The notes: generated from the sequence alone by a model not told the origin. 64,000 bases of DNA from Lysobacteraceae bacterium UBA6001 (GCA_002429615.1 DJAN01000179.1:602-64601); one strand, 5' to 3'; counted from the stretch's first letter, positions 37,855 to 47,235 are shown. Numbers and translations are program-made.

Positions 37855-38160
37855 ATGAAGAAGACCGCCGTTTTGCTTGCCAGCCTGCTGGCCACGTCTC
37901 TTGCCGGCTGCGCCAGCAGCGGTGGCATGGTCGGCCCGGATGGCGCGCCGCTGGACCTGCGCAACGCCGACGTCACCAGCAAGACCATGGACAACGGCGA
38001 CCGCATCGACGAGTACCGCGTCGCCGGCCAGGTGCGCATGGTGAAGATCACCCCGGCGCGCGGTGCGACGTACTACCTGTACGACCGCGATGGCGATGGG
38101 CACATGGACAACGACAAGGACGGCGTGTCGCCGGTGTACTGGAAGATCTACAGCTGGTGA
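37855..38160 (+). CDS. Small lipoprotein, DUF2782-like
   Basis: 101 aa with signal peptide and lipobox SLAGC (Cys about 19). The mature part ends with YYLYDRDGDGHMDNDKDGVSPVYWKIYSW, an acidic DxDGDG stretch that could bind calcium. The gene is divergent from polA, with about 69 bp between starts, an arrangement common in xanthomonads. Role unknown. Confidence 0.8.
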   Translation: MKKTAVLLASLLATSLAGCASSGGMVGPDGAPLDLRNADVTSKTMDNGDRIDEYRVAGQVRMVKITPARGATYYLYDRDGDGHMDNDKDGVSPVYWKIYSW

Positions 38161-38188
38161 GGCGTTGGAGGCCTTGAAGGCCTGCCTC

Positions 38189-38248
38189 GTAGGAGCGGCT
38201 TCAGCCGCGACCCGACCTGCCGGCGGTCGCGGCTGAAGCCGCTCCTAC
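38189..38248. repeat. REP doublet
   Basis: GTAG-headed REP 38189-38212 and its inverse 38225-38248, perfect over 24 bp, with a 12-bp spacer. It lies between two convergent genes and could terminate both. Confidence 0.88.
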
Positions 38249-38282
38249 AAAGTGGGATTCCTGCGTTGCCAACTGCCGCTGC

Positions 38283-38729
38283 TCAGCGGATCACCAGCAC
38301 CGGCACGCCGCTGTGGGTCAGCACTTCGGTGGTCTGGCTGCCGAGCAGTACGCGGGTCATGCCACGGCGGCCGTGCGAGGTCATCACGATCAGGTCGCTG
38401 CCGCATTCCTTGGCCGTGTCGATGATGCCCTCGGCCGCGTAGCGGTCCAGCACGTGGCGCGGCGTGGCCTGCACGCCCAGGGCCTTGGCCGCCTCCAGTG
38501 CCGGCTGCAGGATCGCCTGGGCGCCCTCCTCGCGTTCCTTGCGGTATTCCGGGCTGGCCTCATAGCCCACGCTCCAGCCCATGGCGTCGTACATGCCCAT
38601 CGCCCACGGCTCGGATACCGTCACCACGTCGACCTGCGCACCAGTCGCCTTGGCCAGGGCCAGGCCGTGCTGCAGGCCACGCTGGGCCAGTTCGGAACCA
38701 TCGAGGGCAATCAGAATGCGCTGGTACAT
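38283..38729 (-). CDS. Universal stress protein, UspA family
   Basis: 148-aa single-domain USP. The N-terminus is RILIALDGSELAQRGLQHGLALA, and the ATP-binding signature is IVMTSHGRRGMTRVLLGSQTTEVL, i.e. the G-2x-G-9x-G(S/T) form. It belongs to the ATP-binding UspFG-like branch, often induced by low oxygen. An exact FNR/ANR-type box lies 72 bp upstream of the start. Confidence 0.92.
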   Translation of the reverse strand: MYQRILIALDGSELAQRGLQHGLALAKATGAQVDVVTVSEPWAMGMYDAMGWSVGYEASPEYRKEREEGAQAILQPALEAAKALGVQATPRHVLDRYAAEGIIDTAKECGSDLIVMTSHGRRGMTRVLLGSQTTEVLTHSGVPVLVIR

Positions 38730-38800
38730 GGGGTCGCTCCTGTGCGTCCGTCCGGCGACGGGTTCGGGATGATTTCACCACTTCCACGACCCATGGTGCG

Positions 38801-38814
38801 TTGATCCGGATCAA
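38801..38814. promoter_or_regulatory. FNR/ANR-type box upstream of the usp gene
   Basis: TTGATCCGGATCAA matches the FNR consensus TTGAT-N4-ATCAA exactly. It is placed so that a start site about 41 bp further on would give a short leader for the minus-strand usp gene at 38729. Activation under oxygen limitation is inferred. Confidence 0.75.
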
Positions 38815-38839
38815 CGCGATGTGGCGAACGCTCCCGGTC

Positions 38840-41029
38840 TCAGACCACCGTGAGGTTGGCGTACGCCAGCACCAGCCATTTGGCGCCAACTTCGTCGAAC
38901 TGCACCTGCACGCGGGCGTGGGCGCCACTTCCCTCGTAGTCGGTGATCACGCCGCCGCCGAACTTCGGATGGGTGACGTTCGCGCCGAGGGCGATCAACG
39001 GCGCCTCGATGGCCACCGCGGCCGACGCGCGCCCGGCGCCGATCGAGGACGGGCGCGAGATCTGCACCCGCGGGCGCACCTCGTTGAGCAGCGGACGCGG
39101 AATCTCGCGCAGGAAGCGCGAGGGCACATTGTAGTTGTCCTGGCCGTGGATGCGCCGGGACTCGGCGTAGCACAGCAGCAGCTTCTGGCGTGCGCGGGTG
39201 ATGCCCACGTATGCCAGGCGGCGCTCTTCCTCCAGCCGTCCGCTTTCCTCCAGCGACCGGGCGCTGGGGAACAGGCCGTCCTCCATGCCCGCCAGGCACA
39301 CCAGCGGGAATTCCAGGCCCTTGGCCGAATGCAGGGTCATCAGCTGCACGCCGTCCTCGCCGGCCTGGGCCTGGCCTTCACCGGCTTCCAGCGAGGCATA
39401 GGCAAGGAAGGCGACCAGTTCGGTCATGCCCTGCGCGGCTTCGTCGTCCTCGTCGGGACGCACGAAGCGCGAGGCGACCGAGACCAGTTCGTCGAGGTTC
39501 TCGGTGCGCGATTCCGAATCCAGGCCACCGCGGCTTTCCTTGGCCCAGTACTCACGCAGGCCCGAGCGCAGCAGCACATGGTCGATGCGTTCCTTCAGCT
39601 CCATCCCACCGGTCTCGGAGGACAGCTGCTGGATCAGGTTGAGGAACCCGGCCAAGGCATTGCGGGCGCGCGCGGTCAGCTCGCCGGACTGGCTGCTGAG
39701 CATCGACGCTTCCCACAACGACAGCGCGCGGGCGCGGGCCAGGCGCCGCACTTCGTCCAGCGTGCGGTCGCCGATGCCACGCGTGGGCGTGTTGACCGCG
39801 CGTTCAAAGGCGGCATCGTCGTCGCGGTTGGCCAGCAGGCGCAGGTAGGCCAGTGCATCACGGATTTCCGCGCGCTCGAAGAAGCGCATGCCGCCATAGA
39901 CCCGGTACGGCACCTGCTCGGCAATCAGCGCTTCTTCGAAGGCGCGCGACTGCGCGTTGCTGCGATAGAGCACCGCCACGTCGCCATAGCTGCCGCCGTC
40001 GCGCACCCACTGGCGGGCGCGCTCGACCACGTAGCGGGCTTCGTCGGACTCGTTGTAGGCGGCGTAGAGGTCGATCGGATCGCCGTCACCGCTGTCGGTC
40101 CACAGCTGCTTGCCGATGCGGTCCGGGTTGTGCGCGATCACCGCATTGGCGGCGCCAAGGATGTTGGCGGTGGAACGGTAGTTCTGTTCCAGGCGGATGG
40201 TCTGCGCACCGGGGAAATCGCGCAGGAAGCGCTGCACGTTCTCGACCTTGGCGCCGCGCCAGCCGTAGATGGCCTGGTCGTCGTCGCCGACCACGAACAC
40301 GTGGCCGGATTCGCCGGCCAGCACGCGCACGAAGGCGTACTGGATGGCGTTGGTGTCCTGGAACTCGTCGACCAGGATCTCGCGGAAGCGGGCGCGGTAG
40401 TGCGCCAGCAGCGCCGGGTTGTCACGCAGCAGTTCGTGCGCGCGCAGCAGCAGCTCGGCGAAGTCGACCAGGCCGGCACGATCGCAGCGCGCCTGGTAGT
40501 CGGCGTAGGCCTGGCGCAGGGTTTCGGTCCAGTCGTCGCGCGGCTCGGGCTGGATGTGCTGCGGCCGGCGGCCTTCGTCCTTCTGCTGGTTGATCCACCA
40601 CACGATCTGCTTGGGCGGATAGCGGGTTTCGTCCAGTTCCAGGCCCTGCACCACGCGCTTGACCAGGCGCAGCTGGTCGTCCGAATCCATCACCTGGAAG
40701 CCTTCCGGCAGCTTGGCGTCCTGCCAGTGCAGGCGCAGCAGGCGGTGGGCCAGCCCATGGAAGGTGCCGATCCACATGCCGCGGCTGCCGTTACGCAGCT
40801 GCAGGTCGGCGCGATGGCGCATCTCGCCGGCGGCCTTGTTGGTGAAGGTCACCGCGAAAATGCCGTGCGCAGGCACGCCCTGGACTTCATTGAGCCAGGC
40901 GATGCGATGGGTCAGCACGCGGGTCTTGCCGGAGCCGGCGCCGGCCAGCACCAGATAGTGGCCGGGCGGCGCGGAGACGGCCTCGCGCTGGGCGGGGTTC
41001 AGGTGATCGAGCAGGTGAGAGACATCCAC
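38840..41029 (-). CDS. uvrD: DNA helicase II (UvrD)
   Basis: Superfamily 1A helicase for nucleotide-excision and mismatch repair, 729 aa. Motif I is LAGAGSGKTRVLTHR, motif Ia FTNKAAGEM, motif II VDEFQDTNAIQY, motif III VVGDDDQAIYGWRGA, motif IV LEQNYRST, motif V LMTLHSAKGLEFPLV and motif VI RLAYVGITRARQKL. The C-terminus ends in a Tudor-like tail with THPKFGGGVITDYEG. A short upstream gap gives no clear SOS box. Confidence 0.97.
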   Translation of the reverse strand: MDVSHLLDHLNPAQREAVSAPPGHYLVLAGAGSGKTRVLTHRIAWLNEVQGVPAHGIFAVTFTNKAAGEMRHRADLQLRNGSRGMWIGTFHGLAHRLLRLHWQDAKLPEGFQVMDSDDQLRLVKRVVQGLELDETRYPPKQIVWWINQQKDEGRRPQHIQPEPRDDWTETLRQAYADYQARCDRAGLVDFAELLLRAHELLRDNPALLAHYRARFREILVDEFQDTNAIQYAFVRVLAGESGHVFVVGDDDQAIYGWRGAKVENVQRFLRDFPGAQTIRLEQNYRSTANILGAANAVIAHNPDRIGKQLWTDSGDGDPIDLYAAYNESDEARYVVERARQWVRDGGSYGDVAVLYRSNAQSRAFEEALIAEQVPYRVYGGMRFFERAEIRDALAYLRLLANRDDDAAFERAVNTPTRGIGDRTLDEVRRLARARALSLWEASMLSSQSGELTARARNALAGFLNLIQQLSSETGGMELKERIDHVLLRSGLREYWAKESRGGLDSESRTENLDELVSVASRFVRPDEDDEAAQGMTELVAFLAYASLEAGEGQAQAGEDGVQLMTLHSAKGLEFPLVCLAGMEDGLFPSARSLEESGRLEEERRLAYVGITRARQKLLLCYAESRRIHGQDNYNVPSRFLREIPRPLLNEVRPRVQISRPSSIGAGRASAAVAIEAPLIALGANVTHPKFGGGVITDYEGSGAHARVQVQFDEVGAKWLVLAYANLTVV

Positions 41030-41063
41030 CCCGACATTTTAGCGGCTTGGCGCCGCTCGCGTG

Positions 41064-42440
41064 TCAGTGCGTGGCGAGCAGTGCCGTCGCCAGCGCGGCC
41101 GCCTGCGCACGCAGCTCCGGCACCGCCAGGCTCTCCCACAACGTGCCGATGCGCAGGCTGCCGATGACGTGCAGCCGCCGGTCCGCGTGGCCATCGGCGT
41201 CCAGGACCTGGCCGGCGTCATCACTGTCCAGGCCGATACCGTGCGGCCCCCGCGCGGCCAATCCCTCACCGACCAGCTGCTGCAGCAGCGGATTGCGCAT
41301 GGCCTGCACCCGCATCTCCACGCCGGTGGCGTTGATCACGCGCTGTACCTCCAGCTGCAACGGCGCACCATCGTGTTCGCGGCCCTCGATGCGCGCGCAG
41401 GCGCCGGCCGCCCAGGTCGCATCGAGCCGGGCACGATGCAGGCGCAGCTGGCCGTTGTCGCGCAGCGCCTGCAGGCGCGCATGGACCTGCGGGTCGATGC
41501 GGTGACGATGGACGTCCCAGTAACGCACGACATGGCGCAGGAAGCGCTGCTGGTCCGGCCATGACAGGCTGCGCCACAACGACTGGCCCAGCGGGCGGAT
41601 ACGCTCCATCACCGCCTGCCAGGGCTGGCCCTGGGCCTGCGCGCGTGCGACCTCCTCGCGCAGTGCGCGCATGCGCGCACGCAATGGCAGTGACAGCAGC
41701 GGCGTCGGATCGAAATCGAACGGTGCGGCAGCGGCATGCGGCAACGGCAGCAGGCCATGGCGGGAGATCACGTGGATCGCGCCGCGATGTGCCTGCTCGG
41801 CCAGGGTGATGACGGCATCGACCATGCTCAGGCCTGAGCCGACGATGGCCACACCCGCGTCCGCCGGGATCGCGGCGACGGCCTCGGTATCCCAGGCCTC
41901 CGCGCGATGCGATGCGGCCAGTGCGGTGGCGCCACGCAGCGGCAGCGGGCGCAGCGCGTTGCCGACCGCCAGCACCACGTGCGCGGCAACCACGCGGTTG
42001 CCATCTCGCAGCTGCAGCAGGTGGTTCTCGCGCTGCGGCGACAGACCATCGACGGCGGTCGTGAACACCTCCAGCGTCGCCGGACTGCCAGCCCTGGCCT
42101 GCGCCAGCCGCTCACGCAGGTAGGCGCCGTAGTGCAGGCGCGACACATACAACGGCGCAAGCGCTTCGGCGGCAAGATCGAACGCGCCCGACGCACGCAG
42201 GTAGTCGACGAAGTCACCAGGCAGATCGGGGAACGCGCTCATCTTGCCGGCGGGCACGTTGAGCAGGTGTTCCGGGCGGCGCGTGGCGTAGGCGACGCCA
42301 TCGGCCAGCGTCGGCTGCGGTTCGACCAGCGCGATGCGCAACGGCCCGGTGGCCCGGCGCAACAGCTGGATGACCGCCATCACCCCACTGGCGCCGCCGC
42401 CGATCACGGCGATGTCATGGGTCTGCGGGGACGGCGGCAT
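41064..42440 (-). CDS. FAD/NAD(P)-binding protein (PF13454-type)
   Basis: 458-aa flavoprotein: IAVIGGGASGVMAVIQLL (FAD site), then EHLLNVPAGKMSAFP, VVLAVGNALRPLPL and a second nucleotide site VAIVGSGLSMVDAVITL. These are typical of the NAD_binding_9 family related to hydroxyacyl monooxygenases and siderophore hydroxylases. No substrate can be named. ATG 42440 is used; GTG 42446 is possible. It follows the cardiolipin synthase gene on the same strand at 41 bp. Confidence 0.85.
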   Translation of the reverse strand: MPPSPQTHDIAVIGGGASGVMAVIQLLRRATGPLRIALVEPQPTLADGVAYATRRPEHLLNVPAGKMSAFPDLPGDFVDYLRASGAFDLAAEALAPLYVSRLHYGAYLRERLAQARAGSPATLEVFTTAVDGLSPQRENHLLQLRDGNRVVAAHVVLAVGNALRPLPLRGATALAASHRAEAWDTEAVAAIPADAGVAIVGSGLSMVDAVITLAEQAHRGAIHVISRHGLLPLPHAAAAPFDFDPTPLLSLPLRARMRALREEVARAQAQGQPWQAVMERIRPLGQSLWRSLSWPDQQRFLRHVVRYWDVHRHRIDPQVHARLQALRDNGQLRLHRARLDATWAAGACARIEGREHDGAPLQLEVQRVINATGVEMRVQAMRNPLLQQLVGEGLAARGPHGIGLDSDDAGQVLDADGHADRRLHVIGSLRIGTLWESLAVPELRAQAAALATALLATH

Positions 42441-42481
42441 GTTCACCCGCCAATTGTAGGGCAAGCGCCCAGCGCGTCCGG

Positions 42482-43900
42482 TTACATCAAGGCATCGGCC
42501 AGCCGGGCGATGCCTTCGCGGCTGCGCCGCCAGGTCGGGCGCTGGCGCCAGCCCGGCAGCGCCAGCGCGCGCGCGTCGGACAGGTAGTCCTGCTCGATCC
42601 GGCGCAGCTGCGCGACGATGCCTCGGTCGTAGCAGAGCAGGCCGATCTCGGCGTTGAGCGCGAAGGAACGGATGTCGAGGTTGATCGACCCCAGCACGGC
42701 GATGTCCTCGTCCACGCTCAGGTGCTTGGCGTGCAGGAAATGCGGGCGATACAGCGAAATCTTCACCCCCGCGCGCAGCAGCTCGTCGTAGTAGGCCTCC
42801 TGGGCCCACGCGGTGAGCCGCTGGTTGTTGCTCTCCGACAGGATCAGCTGCACCTCCACGCCGGACACGGCGGCGATGCGCAGCGCGCTGAGCGTGGCCT
42901 CGTCCGGGACGAAATACGGCGTGACCAGCACGACCTTGCGCCGCGCGAGATGGATCAGCGCGTTCACCGCGTCGCGCGCGTTCTCGTAGGGATAGGCGGG
43001 GCCACTGGGCAGCACCTGGGTGGCGACGTCGCCGGCATCGCCGGGCGCGTCGGCGATGACTTCCAGGCGTTCGCCGGTCTCGACGAACCAGTCGCTGGCG
43101 AACACCGCCTCCAGATGATTCACCACCGGGCCGCGCACGCGCGCGACGAGTTCGCGGTTGGGATGGCCGGGCACGAAATCCGGCTCGGCCAGGTTCTGCG
43201 AGCCGATGTAGCCGAGGCGGTTGTCGATCACCGCGATCTTGCGATGGTTGCGCAGGTCCATGCGCCCGCTGCGGCGCCAGCGCAGGCCACCGGGCAACAA
43301 CGCCTGTACGTTCACGCCCCCCTTGAGCAGGCGACGGCGATAGCGGCGCAGCGCGCGCTTGGCGCCGACCGCATCCAGCAACAGGCGGCACTGCACGCCC
43401 CGCGCCGCGGCACGCAGCAGCGCCTCGACCACGGCCTCGCCCACCGCATCGTCGAACATCAGGTAATACAGCAGGTGCACGCGTTCGCGCGCGCCGTCGA
43501 TGTCGGCGATCAGCGCGGCCAGCGAAGCGCGGTAGTCGTCGAGCAGTTCCACGCCGTTGCCGCGGGTCGGCATGAAGTCGCCCTGGCGCTCGACCAGCGG
43601 CGCGATCTCGTCGCTGGCGGTATCGACCTGGGGCCTCCAGCGCAGTGCGGTGAGCTGCGCCTGCTGTTCACGGATGACCTGCGAGGCCTGGGCCTGGCGG
43701 GCGATGCGTTGCCGCGACAACCAGGGATGGCCGAACAGCAGGTACAGCGGCAGGCCCAGCAACGGCACGAAGCCGACCAGCAGAAGCCAGCTGCGCGCCG
43801 CGCCCGGGGTGGTGCGGGCGGGAATCCAGCACAACGCGCCGAGCCGGATCAGCCAGTCCAGGGCCAACAGCCAGGTGCCTTCCAACCATTCGGGCAGCAT
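42482..43900 (-). CDS. cls: Cardiolipin synthase, PLD type
   Basis: 472-aa membrane enzyme joining two phosphatidylglycerols. Two N-terminal helices precede the catalytic part. Both HKD motifs are complete: NHRKIAVIDNRLGYIGSQN and HAKHLSVDEDIAVLGSINLD. ARRKVVLVTPYFVPDE between them is also characteristic. Confidence 0.93.
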   Translation of the reverse strand: MLPEWLEGTWLLALDWLIRLGALCWIPARTTPGAARSWLLLVGFVPLLGLPLYLLFGHPWLSRQRIARQAQASQVIREQQAQLTALRWRPQVDTASDEIAPLVERQGDFMPTRGNGVELLDDYRASLAALIADIDGARERVHLLYYLMFDDAVGEAVVEALLRAAARGVQCRLLLDAVGAKRALRRYRRRLLKGGVNVQALLPGGLRWRRSGRMDLRNHRKIAVIDNRLGYIGSQNLAEPDFVPGHPNRELVARVRGPVVNHLEAVFASDWFVETGERLEVIADAPGDAGDVATQVLPSGPAYPYENARDAVNALIHLARRKVVLVTPYFVPDEATLSALRIAAVSGVEVQLILSESNNQRLTAWAQEAYYDELLRAGVKISLYRPHFLHAKHLSVDEDIAVLGSINLDIRSFALNAEIGLLCYDRGIVAQLRRIEQDYLSDARALALPGWRQRPTWRRSREGIARLADALM

Positions 43901-43988
43901 GCGCGATCCTCCGGAGCGTGGATCGATTCTGCCGCAAGCGCGCCGCCGCGCGCGGCACGGGCGTGCGCGAATCGCCCCCGGAAACGAC

Positions 43989-44012
43989 GAAGCCCGCCGG
44001 AGGGCGGGCTTC
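43989..44012 (-). terminator. Terminator downstream of rpmG
   Basis: Stem GAAGCCCGCC / GGCGGGCTTC with a four-base loop, 52 bp after the rpmG stop; on the minus strand it is followed by GTCGTTTCC. The U-tract is weak. Confidence 0.6.
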
Positions 44013-44063
44013 GCGGGAACGCGGATCAGGTGGCGGTCGAGCGCTCGGGGCGCCCGGCTCGCA

Positions 44064-44228
44064 TCACTTGATCTTGCCTTCCTTGTACATCACATGCTTG
44101 CGCACGACCGGATCGTACTTGAGGAACTCCATCTTGTTCGGAGTGTTCTTCTTGTTCTTGTCGGTCGTGTAGAAGTGGCCGGTACCGGCCGAGGAAATCA
44201 TACGGACCTTGTCACGCTTGCCTGCCAT
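44064..44228 (-). CDS. rpmG: 50S ribosomal protein L33
   Basis: 54-aa ribosomal protein read from the minus strand as [20 protein letters not shown] with later [22 protein letters not shown]. It lacks the paired Cys residues of the zinc-binding form, so it is the Cys-minus type. It follows rpmB after 13 bp in the usual rpmB-rpmG operon. Confidence 0.96.
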   Translation of the reverse strand: MAGKRDKVRMISSAGTGHFYTTDKNKKNTPNKMEFLKYDPVVRKHVMYKEGKIK

Positions 44229-44241
44229 GATGCTTTACTCC

Positions 44242-44478
44242 TCAGACCTTTTCGCCGCGCGCACGCAGCTCAGCCAGAACGACATCGATGCCGTTCTTGT
44301 CGATGGTGCGCAGCGCGTGCGCGGAAACACGAAGCTTGACCCAGCGGTTCTCGCTGGCCACCCAGAAGCGGCGCTCGTGCAGGTTGGGCAGGAAACGACG
44401 GCGGGTCTTGTTGTTGGCGTGGGAGACGTTGTTACCCGTCTGGACACGCTTGCCGGAAACTTGGCATACGCGGGACAT
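44242..44478 (-). CDS. rpmB: 50S ribosomal protein L28
   Basis: 78-aa protein [34 protein letters not shown]..., a clear L28. ATG 44478 is fixed by homology; the open frame further upstream is not part of the family. A likely promoter lies about 170 bp upstream, leaving a long leader. Confidence 0.97.
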   Translation of the reverse strand: MSRVCQVSGKRVQTGNNVSHANNKTRRRFLPNLHERRFWVASENRWVKLRVSAHALRTIDKNGIDVVLAELRARGEKV

Positions 44479-44643
44479 TGCGCACCTCGAAAAGTATTGG
44501 GTCACCCATAGCCCGGGAGACGGCGGCCCCGGCGGCTTTCGCCACCACACGTCAAGGGAATCAAACAGTTACGCTGTTTCAGGCAGGCCAGGGGACGTAC
44601 TTCCGGCCACTACGCCGGTGGAACCGGGCACAGCGAGCCGCGC

Positions 44644-44672
44644 ATTATGCCCGGGTTGGGGATGGGTGGCAA
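44644..44672 (-). promoter_or_regulatory. Sigma-70-like promoter of rpmB-rpmG
   Basis: Minus strand TTGCCA, 17-bp spacer, CATAAT. A start near 44637 gives a leader of about 160 nt. Inside it is an AAACAG-CGTAA-CTGTTT hairpin (about 44565-44581) and a GC-rich hairpin nearer the gene. Confidence 0.6.
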
Positions 44673-44703
44673 GAGTTATCCACATCCCCGCCCGGGCCGC
44701 GGC

Positions 44704-46506
44704 TCAGTGGCTCGCCGCCTTGCCCTTCGCCGGCGCGGCCTTGCTGTCGGCGATGAACTGCCGCACCTGCTGCTCCAGCACCGGCAGCGGCACCGAACCC
44801 TGGCGCAGCACAGCATCGTGGAAGGTCCGCACGTCGAAGCGGTCGCCCAGCGCCTGCTCGGCCTCGCCACGCAGCTTGACGATGGTGATCTCGCCCAGCT
44901 TGTAGCTCAGCGCCTGCGCCGGCCAGGAGATGTAGCGGTCGACCTCGGTGGTGACTTCGTGCTCGCTCAGCGCGGTGCGGTCGCGCAGGTAGGCCAGCGC
45001 CTGCTCGCGGCTCCAGCCGTAGTGGTGGACGCCGGTGTCGATGACCAGGCGGCAGGCACGCCACATTTCATAGGTCAGCTTGCCGAATTCCTCGTAAGGG
45101 GTTTCGTAGATGCCCATCTCGTCGCCCAGCTTCTCGGTGTACAGCGCCCAGCCCTCGCCATAGGCGGAGATGTAGTTCTCGCGGCGGAACGCCGGCTGGT
45201 CGCCCTGCTCCTCGGCCAACGCGCCCTGCAGCGAATGGCCTGGCGAGGATTCGTGCAGGGTCAGTGCCGGCAGGTTGTACAGCGGACGCGACGGCAGGTT
45301 GTAGGTGTTCACCCAATAGGTACCGACGCCGCCACGGCCGGCAGTCCAGAACGGCGCGATATCCGGCGGCACCGGCTTGATGGTGAAGCGACCACGCGGC
45401 AGCGTGCCGATGAACTTGCCGACCTGCCCGTCCACGCGCTTGGAGATCCATGCGGCGCGGTCGAGCAGCTCCTGCGGGGTCTTGGCGTAGAACTGCGGAT
45501 CGGTGCGCAGGAACTGCAGGAACGCGGCGAAGTCACCCTTGAAGCCGACTTCCTTGATGATCGCGTCCATCTGCTGCTGGATGCGCGCCACTTCCTGCAG
45601 GCCGATCTGGTGGATCTGCTCCGGGCTCAGGTCCAGCGTGGTGTATTCGCGGATCTGCTGCTGGTAGAACGCCTTGCCGTCCGGCAGCGCTTCGGCGGCC
45701 AGGGTGGTGCGGGCCTTCGGGGTGTATTCCTCGCGGAAGAACGTCAGCAGCTTGCCGTAGGCCGGCAGCAGCTTGCCGGCGATCGCCGCCTTGGCCTCGG
45801 CACGCAGCTTGTCCTGTTCGGCGGCGGGAATCTGCGACGGCAGCTGCTTGAACGGTGCGTAGAAGGTGGACTCGGTGGGGTCCTTGACGTCGGCGATGGT
45901 GGCGATGGAGACATCGCGGCCCGCGAGCACGGCCTGCGGCACGGTGAAGCCACGGGCCAGGCCGGCGCGCATGTTCTCGGTCTGCTGGTCGAAATAGCGC
46001 GGCACGTCATTCAGGCGCGCGATGTAGGCGCGCAGCTCGGCCGGCGTGCGCATCTGTCGCTGCGCCATGAAGCCGAGGTTGGACCAGAACGAGCTGTCCG
46101 AGTTGAACGGCATCTCGTAGAGCTTGAAGCGGACCTCGGCGGCGAGGTTGTCGACCTGCGGGCGATAGATGGCCAGGTTGACCTGGTTGGCCGGGGACAG
46201 CTTGCTGGCGTCGAGTTTGTCGAGCTGGGCGAGCACGTCGTCCCACACCTTGAGCCGGGCCTGCTGCGCGCCCGGGGAGACGTCGGGCAGGCGCGGGTTG
46301 TCGCCGGTGGTATCGCTGTCCTCGTCGGCCTGGCCGGTCTCGGCCTGGCGCCACTTCCACTCCTTCTCGTAGATCGCGCGGAACTGCGCGTCGGCCTTGC
46401 TCTCGGCGGCCAGGGTGGCCGGCGGGGCGGCGGGCGCGGCCAGCACGGGGGCGACGGCGCCCAGCAGCAGGGACAAGGTCAGGGCGGAGACGAGCGTCGT
46501 TTTCAC
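44704..46506 (-). CDS. Secreted DUF885 metallopeptidase-like protein
   Basis: 600-aa protein with signal peptide MKTTLVSALTLSLLLGAVAPVLA. The zinc motif is HESSPGHSLQ, the HExxPGH form of DUF885, followed by GEGWALYTEKLGDEMG, which should supply the third ligand. Long helical stretches fit the family. Probably a periplasmic peptidase or dipeptidyl hydrolase. Confidence 0.9.
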   Translation of the reverse strand: MKTTLVSALTLSLLLGAVAPVLAAPAAPPATLAAESKADAQFRAIYEKEWKWRQAETGQADEDSDTTGDNPRLPDVSPGAQQARLKVWDDVLAQLDKLDASKLSPANQVNLAIYRPQVDNLAAEVRFKLYEMPFNSDSSFWSNLGFMAQRQMRTPAELRAYIARLNDVPRYFDQQTENMRAGLARGFTVPQAVLAGRDVSIATIADVKDPTESTFYAPFKQLPSQIPAAEQDKLRAEAKAAIAGKLLPAYGKLLTFFREEYTPKARTTLAAEALPDGKAFYQQQIREYTTLDLSPEQIHQIGLQEVARIQQQMDAIIKEVGFKGDFAAFLQFLRTDPQFYAKTPQELLDRAAWISKRVDGQVGKFIGTLPRGRFTIKPVPPDIAPFWTAGRGGVGTYWVNTYNLPSRPLYNLPALTLHESSPGHSLQGALAEEQGDQPAFRRENYISAYGEGWALYTEKLGDEMGIYETPYEEFGKLTYEMWRACRLVIDTGVHHYGWSREQALAYLRDRTALSEHEVTTEVDRYISWPAQALSYKLGEITIVKLRGEAEQALGDRFDVRTFHDAVLRQGSVPLPVLEQQVRQFIADSKAAPAKGKAASH

Positions 46507-46587
46507 GGGACGGCAGCCTGGGAGGAAGGAAGCCTCCGATGATGGCAGCGTCCGGCCGGGGGTTCATCGGTCGAAAGTCCTGCCGCG

Positions 46588-47076
46588 TCAGGCGGCGGAC
46601 CGGTGACCGAGCCAGAGCGCATCCCAGTATGGGTAATCGACGGCGCGGCGCACGATGCCCGCCCGCACCGGGTTCTGCACGATATAGCGGGCAGCGGTGG
46701 CGGCATCTTCATCGCGACGCAGCGCGCGATCCCAGTAGCCCGGCTCCCATATCGCGCCACCGCGCCCCCGGGCGAGATTGGCCGCACGCGCCGATGCACC
46801 CTTGGCCGAGCGCATCAAGGCCGACAGGTTGGCGCCGTCGTCCAGCCGGATGAGCCCGTGCCAGTGGTCCGGCATCAAGACCCAGCACAACAGCTGGGCG
46901 TCCTGCCAATGCGCGGGCGCGCCGAGCGTGGCGCTGGCTGCCCATGCACAGCGCCAGTCCGCGAACAGCGGTTGCCGATACGCGGTGACGGCGGTGAGGA
47001 GATACAAGCGCCCGGGTTCCGAGTAACGGCCGCGACGCAGCGCGCGGTGACCGCTTGGAGGTCTTTGGGTTTCCAT
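46588..47076 (-). mobile_element. REP-associated tyrosine transposase (RAYT, Y1_Tnp)
   Basis: Intact 162-aa Y1/HUH transposase. HWH at 71-73 in LMPDHWHGLIRLDD is the HUH metal site, and the catalytic Tyr is in AARYIVQNPVRAGIV (about 131). WEPGYWDRALRRDEDA is typical of TnpA_REP. ATG 47076 is chosen; ATG 47097 adds seven residues. It is followed upstream by a GTAG REP doublet (47157-47235), the kind of substrate these single-copy enzymes act on. No terminal inverted repeats as in an IS were seen. Confidence 0.9.
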
Positions 47077-47156
47077 GCATGCAGTTTGAAAATGCATGCG
47101 ATCGATACATATCGGGCGTTGCCGCGCGTATGGGCATCCGACCTTCCGAAAGCCCT

Positions 47157-47235
47157 GTAGGAGCGGCTTCAGCCGCGACCCGATGGACTCTCCCGAGCAC
47201 TGACCCCGCGCGGTCGCGGCTGAAGCCGCTCCTAC
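47157..47235. repeat. REP doublet next to the RAYT gene
   Basis: GTAG-headed REP 47157-47180 and its exact inverse 47212-47235 with a 31-bp spacer, 80 bp from the RAYT start. The hairpin GCGGCT/AGCCGC and leading GTAG match REP elements mobilised by RAYTs. Confidence 0.9.
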
